The notes under the pieces were generated by a model. That model worked only from the letters and a program-made list of their open reading frames with translations. It did no database searches and was not told where the DNA came from. This document shows, one piece after another, positions 6,866 through 10,591 of a stretch of 10,591 nt of DNA. Both the position numbers and the translations under genes were made by a program. Within the stretch, counting starts at the first letter, position 1; each line of letters opens with the position of its first letter. The stretch lies in assembly GCA_021846145.1 (NCBI GenBank), contig JAJZCJ010000096.1, positions 1 through 10,591 of the forward strand. The letters are read 5' to 3'. The DNA is from Bacillota bacterium (GTDB lineage Bacteria > Bacillota > Bacilli > Alicyclobacillales > SLC66).

Positions 6866-7747
6866 TTACGTCATCATTTGTATCCCTCGGGGGACAATTT
6901 CAACAGTAACACTGGTAATTTTCATGATTTCTCCGTCTGATTGCATGATTAAATGGTTGGGAATATCAATATGCACCTTTTTTGCCCTAAGGGTGGTAAC
7001 GTATTGTTCCTTGCGCACATGCTGACCGGAAAATACGAGGGGAAAAAGACGAAAAAAATGCCATTTTGAAAGATTTTGCACAATACAAAGATCTAGCCAA
7101 CCGTCCGTAAGATCAGCTTGGGGGCACACCTTCATACCCCCGCCAAAATAGGACCCATTGGTGATCGCTAATATCCATACGTTAGATAATACGCTATCGT
7201 GACCATCAATAGTAACCAATAAATCATCTGGGCGAAATTGTAACACACTTTGTAATGCACTGACGATATAGCCTATCTTACCCAAACGGTTAATCATGGG
7301 ATGCTGGTTAATGTTTTGCACGACTTGACCGTCAATGCCAAGTCCGGCAGCATTGATATAAAACCGTTCATTGATTTTAACAATATCAATGAGTTTGATG
7401 GTGGGGGACTCCAACATTGTTACTAAATGCATATAATTTTTTGGTACGTGAAGAGCATGAGCTAAATCATTGCCTGTACCAAAAGGAAGGATACCAATTT
7501 GCACATTGGTTCCCGCGATTCCATTGATAATTTCATTGACAGTGCCGTCACCACCGACGGAAATGATTCGCTCGAATCCTTCCTGAATGGCCGTGATGGC
7601 AAAATTCTCTGCATCTCCTGGTTTTCTTGTTAGACGAACAGCAAAAGCGAAACTAGCATGCTCATGTAATAGGTCTTCCAAGTGTGTCCATTTTCTAAAA
7701 CATTTACCGCGGCCTGCTGCTGGATTGACAATAAAGAGAGTATTCAT
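6866..7747 (-). CDS. YegS/BmrU/DgkB-family diacylglycerol (lipid) kinase
   Basis: The 293-residue protein is a soluble DAGK-catalytic-domain lipid kinase, which phosphorylates diacylglycerol or a related lipid at the membrane with ATP. Visible motifs are NPAAGRGK near the N-terminus (8-15), the nucleotide-binding GGDGTVNE (65-72), GTGND (90-94), the GGGM-x-V-x-P block with DGWLDL (202-220) and DGE near the end (271-273). Length fits the family (about 300). The ATG at 7747 is preceded by AAGGGG with 7 nt spacing. It is the first gene of a two-gene operon with the HAD phosphatase 1 bp downstream. DgkB in Gram-positives recycles diacylglycerol released by lipoteichoic acid synthesis; whether this one is DgkB or a BmrU/YegS paralogue with another lipid substrate is open. 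Confidence 0.93.
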   Translation of the reverse strand: MNTLFIVNPAAGRGKCFRKWTHLEDLLHEHASFAFAVRLTRKPGDAENFAITAIQEGFERIISVGGDGTVNEIINGIAGTNVQIGILPFGTGNDLAHALHVPKNYMHLVTMLESPTIKLIDIVKINERFYINAAGLGIDGQVVQNINQHPMINRLGKIGYIVSALQSVLQFRPDDLLVTIDGHDSVLSNVWILAITNGSYFGGGMKVCPQADLTDGWLDLCIVQNLSKWHFFRLFPLVFSGQHVRKEQYVTTLRAKKVHIDIPNHLIMQSDGEIMKITSVTVEIVPRGIQMMT

Positions 7748-7804
7748 TCAGTGACCCCTTAGTGTCTATGTAATTAGCTGAATGCAAACTGATTGTTCTA
7801 CTCC

Positions 7805-7834
7805 ATTTTGCAAGCAGTGCGGTAAATTTGTCAA
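7805..7834 (-). promoter_or_regulatory. Candidate SigA promoter of the lipid kinase operon
   Basis: On the minus strand a perfect TTGACA (7834-7829) is followed after 18 bp by CAAAAT (7810-7805), which matches four of six -10 bases. It lies 58 bp before the ATG of the lipid kinase. The -35 is strong and the -10 is weak. Confidence 0.45.
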
Positions 7835-7841
7835 TCAACTT

Positions 7842-7913
7842 TTGTAGTTTCTTGGTATCATTTATAATTTCAACGGCTTGAGCATTTGATTCTTATGAAT
7901 TAAACTATATGTT
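7842..7913 (+). promoter_or_regulatory. Candidate promoter region of selD
   Basis: Two overlapping options are seen on the plus strand. TTGTAG (7842-7847) with a perfect TATAAT (7863-7868) has a short 15-bp spacer. TTGATT (7886-7891) with TATGTT (7908-7913) has a 16-bp spacer. Both lie in the divergent gap upstream of selD; I cannot choose between them. Confidence 0.35.
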
Positions 7914-7964
7914 ATTCCAATTAGGAATCTTTAGTCAGTCTTTAAGATTAGGGGGTGAGCAGTG

Positions 7965-9020
7965 ATGTTTTACTTAGATGTACGATTAACTACGTTAACA
8001 GAAAAATCCGGGTGAGGATGTAAGATAGGTCCGGCGGACCTAAAGGAAGTGCTTTCTTATTTGCCGAAAACAGAACCTCACCCTGATTTAATTGTAGGGT
8101 TGGAGACTTCTGATGATGCGGGTGTGTATCGTATCAGTGACGAAATGGCGTTAGTGCAATCAGTCGATTATTTTACTCCGATTGTGGATAATCCGTATGA
8201 CTTTGGAAGAATTGCAGCGGCAAATGCGCTGAGTGACATTTATGCCATGGGGGGTACCCCTATTACCGTCATGAATTTGGTAGGCTTTCCTATCTACAAG
8301 CTGGATCGCAAAATTCTTGCAGAGATTTTGCGTGGGGGCGCGCAAAAAGTTCAAGAAGCTGGGGCCACGTTAATTGGGGGGCATTCTATCGATGACGTTG
8401 ATCCGAAATTCGGCATGGCAGTGACTGGTGTCATCCATCCGCAAAAAGTTTGGGCGAATTCAACAGCCAAACCAGGCGATGCCTTGATACTAACGAAGCC
8501 TATCGGTATGGGTATTACATCAAAAGCGATTAAAGAAGGGGTAGCCACACCAGAGGAAATCGCGGAGGCAGTCAAATGGATGGCGATGTTAAACAAATAT
8601 GCAGCAGATGTCGCACATCGCTATCCGGTTAATGCTGTGACTGACGTAACAGGATTTGGTTTATTGGGGCATGCGTTAGAAATGGTGCAAGGTGCAGGCG
8701 TGGGTCTGGAATTATACGCATCCCGAGTACCGGTGCTTGACGGAACCAGACGTCATGCAGAATCAGGGCTAATACCCTCTGGGAGCAAAAGAAACATGTC
8801 TTATGTAAAGGATCACATTGATTTTGCAGAAGATCTCGATGATATCACGCGCTCTATATTTGCTGATGCGGTGACATCTGGTGGACTTTTGGTGGCATTA
8901 CCCGAAGCTTATGCTACTGCATTTTTGCACGAAATTCGCCAAGCGGGAATGGAGCAAAGTGAGTGGATCGGAAAATTTACTGAAACATCGCCAAATCGAA
9001 TTAAAGTATTGCATGAATAA
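7965..9020 (+). CDS. selD: Selenide, water dikinase SelD with in-frame UGA (selenocysteine) codon
   Basis: SelD makes selenophosphate from selenide and ATP, the selenium donor for Sec-tRNA and 2-selenouridine. From the ATG at 7965 the frame reads LTTLTEKSG-U-GCKIGPADLK, with TGA at codon 17 (8013-8015), then stays open to TAA at 9018-9020. This gives 351 residues including Sec (E. coli SelD has 347). Codon 17 is the catalytic Cys/Sec position and Lys20 is the second essential residue, with the same numbering as E. coli. Later motifs are SDDAGVY, DYFTPIVDNPYDFGRIAAAN, IGGHSI, TDVTGFGLLGHALEM and SGLIPSGSKRN. A strong GGGGGTGA (7951-7958) sits 6 nt before the ATG, whereas the GTG at 8049 would drop the active site. 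A SECIS-like hairpin follows the TGA, and a terminator follows the stop. A nonsense mutation is unlikely because sequence on both sides is conserved in frame. Confidence 0.95.
8013..8042 (+). promoter_or_regulatory. Sec UGA codon with SECIS-like hairpin
   Basis: Ten bases after the TGA (8013-8015), TAGGTCC (8026-8032) pairs perfectly with GGACCTA (8036-8042) across the three-base loop GGC. Bacterial SECIS elements are stem-loops within the coding sequence just 3' of the UGA, read by SelB. The apical loop here starts 17 nt after the UGA and begins with GG, which agrees with the usual distance and the loop guanines of the bacterial consensus. A weaker second hairpin (8043-8058, AAGGAAG against CTTTCTT with one G-U) follows. 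Confidence 0.75.
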
Positions 9021-9032
9021 AGTGTTAAAAAT

Positions 9033-9073
9033 AATGGCGGCCTGAATTCGTGACAATTCAGGCTGCCATTTTT
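9033..9073 (+). terminator. Intrinsic terminator of selD
   Basis: A 16-bp stem with a single G-U pair (9033-9048 with 9055-9070) closes a 6-nt loop and runs into TTTTT at 9069-9073. It starts 12 bp after the selD stop and separates selD from the chemoreceptor gene. Confidence 0.9.
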
Positions 9074-9143
9074 CATAGACTTAGTTTATAATTCAATTAA
9101 CTATCATGAAAAATAAAAATGAATATTTATAAGGGGGAGACTT

Positions 9144-10346
9144 ATGGGTGAAAACCAAGTAAAACACTTAGAAAATTGTATGACATTACTGGATCAGGCG
9201 ATGCAATTACGAAACACCGGTAAATTTGTCGATGATTTAAAAGATACGAGTGAAACATTAGAAAAAATCACGGTTGGGGTGGAAGAATTAAGCGCCTCTG
9301 CGCATGAAGTGGCGAATAGCGCTGTGAGTGTGGCGGAAATGTCAGATTCCACAAGGCAACATGCTGAGCGTAGCAGCAGTGAAATTGAGCAGGCGTTGAC
9401 GGTCATGTTGCGAGTGACTGATTCGATGAAAGTAATGAATCAGCACTTTAATGACTTTGAAAAAAGGATCAAGGAAACTACTGCGTTGGTGGAATCGATT
9501 AAAGAAATTGCTGATCAAACTAACCTTTTAGCTTTAAATGCCTCGATTGAAGCAGCGCGTGCGGGAGATGCAGGCAGAGGTTTTGCAGTAGTCGCCCAAG
9601 AGGTTAGGCGCTTGGCAGAAAGCACGAAAAAGGCGTTATCTGATATTGTGATCAGCACTGATCATTTAAGTCAATCAATGGGAGTAGTCAGTAAGCAGCG
9701 CGTGGAGATCAGTGCTGAGTTGACTTCAGGGGCAAAGGGTTCAGAAGTGGCGATGTCGCTCGTCAAACAAATTTTGGACAGCGTTGCACATATTTCAGGC
9801 GAGACCAGTCAACTTGCCGCAGTGGCTCAAGAACAGGCCGCGACGACTAGGGATGTGTCAAGTAGTGTGGAGAGAACAAGTGATCATTTGAAAGTGCTAG
9901 AACACAATGCAGAGATCATTGGTTCTGAAATTTCTTCTACCTCCGATTCCGTCAATACAATGCGCCTTGACATGGTGGAGGAGATAGGTGTTGATCACTT
10001 ACCTGCCAGCGTGTTATTTCATACCTTAAAACAGGATCACGAATTATGGACGTGGCGGGTCTATAATGCACTGTACGGTTTTTCTAAATTGAACGAACGC
10101 GAAGTATCAGATGCGGCAAGTTGTCGATTGGGGAAATGGTATAGCGTACACAAGAATTCATTAAATTGCACTGGTGATATATGTATTAATTTCGAAAAAG
10201 CTCATCACGATGTTCATCGTTTAGCCAAAGAGATTGCACAGGCGCTTGCTCGCAATGACCGTAATATGGGTATTCGTTTAGCTGAGTCACTAGATAAGGC
10301 TAGTACGCTTGTGATTGAACATTTACGTCAGTTACTACAATTGTAA
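9144..10346 (+). CDS. Soluble methyl-accepting chemotaxis-type protein with C-terminal CZB zinc-binding domain
   Basis: The 400-residue protein has no membrane helix and no N-terminal ligand domain. Residues about 10-275 form the antiparallel coiled coil of chemoreceptors, with the conserved CheA/CheW-contact tip at 121-158 ([20 protein letters not shown] through [15 protein letters not shown]). Residues about 285-398 form a CZB domain, with candidate zinc ligands His299 (DHELW), Cys327 (CRLGKWY), His354 and His358 (HHDVH). In known CZB proteins this Cys/His3 site senses zinc or oxidants such as hypochlorite. The protein should act in the cytoplasm by modulating CheA. AAGGGGGAG (9131-9139) precedes the ATG. 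The gene stands alone, between the selD terminator and a hairpin at 10370. No other chemotaxis gene is in the window apart from the unlinked protoglobin and FliL-like genes. Confidence 0.93.
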   Translation: MGENQVKHLENCMTLLDQAMQLRNTGKFVDDLKDTSETLEKITVGVEELSASAHEVANSAVSVAEMSDSTRQHAERSSSEIEQALTVMLRVTDSMKVMNQHFNDFEKRIKETTALVESIKEIADQTNLLALNASIEAARAGDAGRGFAVVAQEVRRLAESTKKALSDIVISTDHLSQSMGVVSKQRVEISAELTSGAKGSEVAMSLVKQILDSVAHISGETSQLAAVAQEQAATTRDVSSSVERTSDHLKVLEHNAEIIGSEISSTSDSVNTMRLDMVEEIGVDHLPASVLFHTLKQDHELWTWRVYNALYGFSKLNEREVSDAASCRLGKWYSVHKNSLNCTGDICINFEKAHHDVHRLAKEIAQALARNDRNMGIRLAESLDKASTLVIEHLRQLLQL

Positions 10347-10369
10347 TCACGTATCGCAAGTTAGATGAA

Positions 10370-10394
10370 TAAGGCAAGCCGTTTGCTTGCCTTA
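10370..10394 (+). terminator. Hairpin after the chemoreceptor gene, probable terminator
   Basis: TAAGGCAAGC (10370-10379) pairs perfectly with GCTTGCCTTA (10385-10394) across a 5-nt loop, 23 bp after the stop. No T-run follows directly, so efficiency is uncertain. A long T-tract lies about 27 bp further on. Confidence 0.6.
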
Positions 10395-10522
10395 ATACGT
10401 GGCGTGCAATGAAGCCAATTATTTTTTTTTGCTTCTGTCTTGATTAAAAGCGGCAAAGATGATATCATTTCAAAGTCACCGAAACGAACAATTGTAATGG
10501 GTGTTATCAATGTGATATATTA

Positions 10523-10591
10523 GGGGATATAGCTCAGTTGGTAGAGCACCTGCTTTGCACGCAGGGGGTCAGCGGTTCGAATCCGCTTATC
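10523..10591 (+). tRNA. tRNA-Ala (anticodon UGC), 3' end cut by window
   Basis: The cloverleaf is complete except for the last bases of the acceptor stem. It shows acceptor GGGGATA (10523-10529), a D arm with AGCTCAGTTGGTAGAGC, anticodon stem CCTGC/GCAGG around loop TTTGCAC with anticodon TGC at 10556-10558, and T arm AGCGG-TTCGAAT-CCGCT. The 3' acceptor strand begins TATC at the window edge. No clear promoter sits at a proper distance upstream, so it may belong to a larger tRNA cluster that continues past the window. Confidence 0.95.

Noticed and set aside
8013..8015. TGA as a nonsense mutation making selD a pseudogene
   Set aside because: It falls precisely at the known Cys/Sec position, both flanks are conserved in frame, a hairpin follows, and the rest of the gene is intact.
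8049..9020. selD starting at GTG 8049
   Set aside because: This start has no proper ribosome binding site at the right distance and loses Sec17 and Lys20. The ATG at 7965 has a strong site and the upstream codons match the SelD N-terminus.
10492..10521. TTGTAA-18-TATATT as a promoter for the tRNA
   Set aside because: Transcription would begin inside the tRNA, about five bases after its first nucleotide, so it cannot make the full precursor.
10395..10522. Gap between the chemoreceptor hairpin and the tRNA, with a long T-tract and the palindrome ATGATATCAT (10459-10468)
   Set aside because: No hairpin precedes the T-tract closely, no credible open frame is present, and a 10-bp AT-rich palindrome can occur by chance.
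10523..10591. tRNA-Sec, because of the nearby Sec gene
   Set aside because: The anticodon is TGC and the arms are of ordinary length, so it is tRNA-Ala.

Overview
The window looks like chromosomal DNA from a Gram-positive, low-to-moderate GC bacterium of the Bacillales type. The signs are strong GGAGG-like ribosome binding sites, SigA-like promoters, a YjcZ-like small membrane protein, a HemAT-type protoglobin, a BmrCD-like heterodimeric ABC exporter and a YegS/BmrU-family lipid kinase. I cannot name the species. A selenocysteine-encoded selD argues for a lineage that decodes UGA as Sec, which is less common in aerobic Bacillales than in Clostridia.

Layout from left to right. 1-1155 (+) is the 3' part of the ribosome-associated GTPase gene typA/bipA, ending at a strong hairpin. 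1212-1340 (-) is a 42-residue single-helix membrane protein resembling the YjcZ sporulation family. 1435-1935 (-) is a stand-alone protoglobin with a near-consensus SigA promoter and a palindrome over its -10 region. Reading away from it, 2095-6014 (+) is a three-gene operon: a FliL-family membrane protein outside any flagellar cluster, then two ABC exporter half-transporters whose nucleotide-binding domains have complementary degenerate residues, as in heterodimers. 5989-7747 (-) is a two-gene unit, lipid kinase then Cof-type HAD phosphatase, whose end overlaps the end of the ABC operon by 26 bp.

The most notable gene is selD at 7965-9020 (+). An in-frame TGA (8013-8015) sits at the catalytic Cys/Sec position, codon 17, and a compact hairpin 10 nt downstream looks like a bacterial SECIS element. 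Ordinary gene calling would start this gene at the GTG at 8049 and lose the catalytic residues Sec17 and Lys20. selD ends in a good intrinsic terminator.

9144-10346 (+) is a soluble chemoreceptor-type signalling protein with a C-terminal zinc-binding CZB domain. The window closes inside a tRNA-Ala(UGC) gene.

The genes do not form one pathway. Themes are translation (TypA, tRNA-Ala, selenium activation by SelD), membrane transport and lipid phosphorylation, and gas or redox sensing and chemotaxis-like signalling (protoglobin, CZB receptor, FliL-like protein). No insertion sequence, CRISPR array, phage gene or origin is visible, and no gap without a gene exceeds 300 bases.
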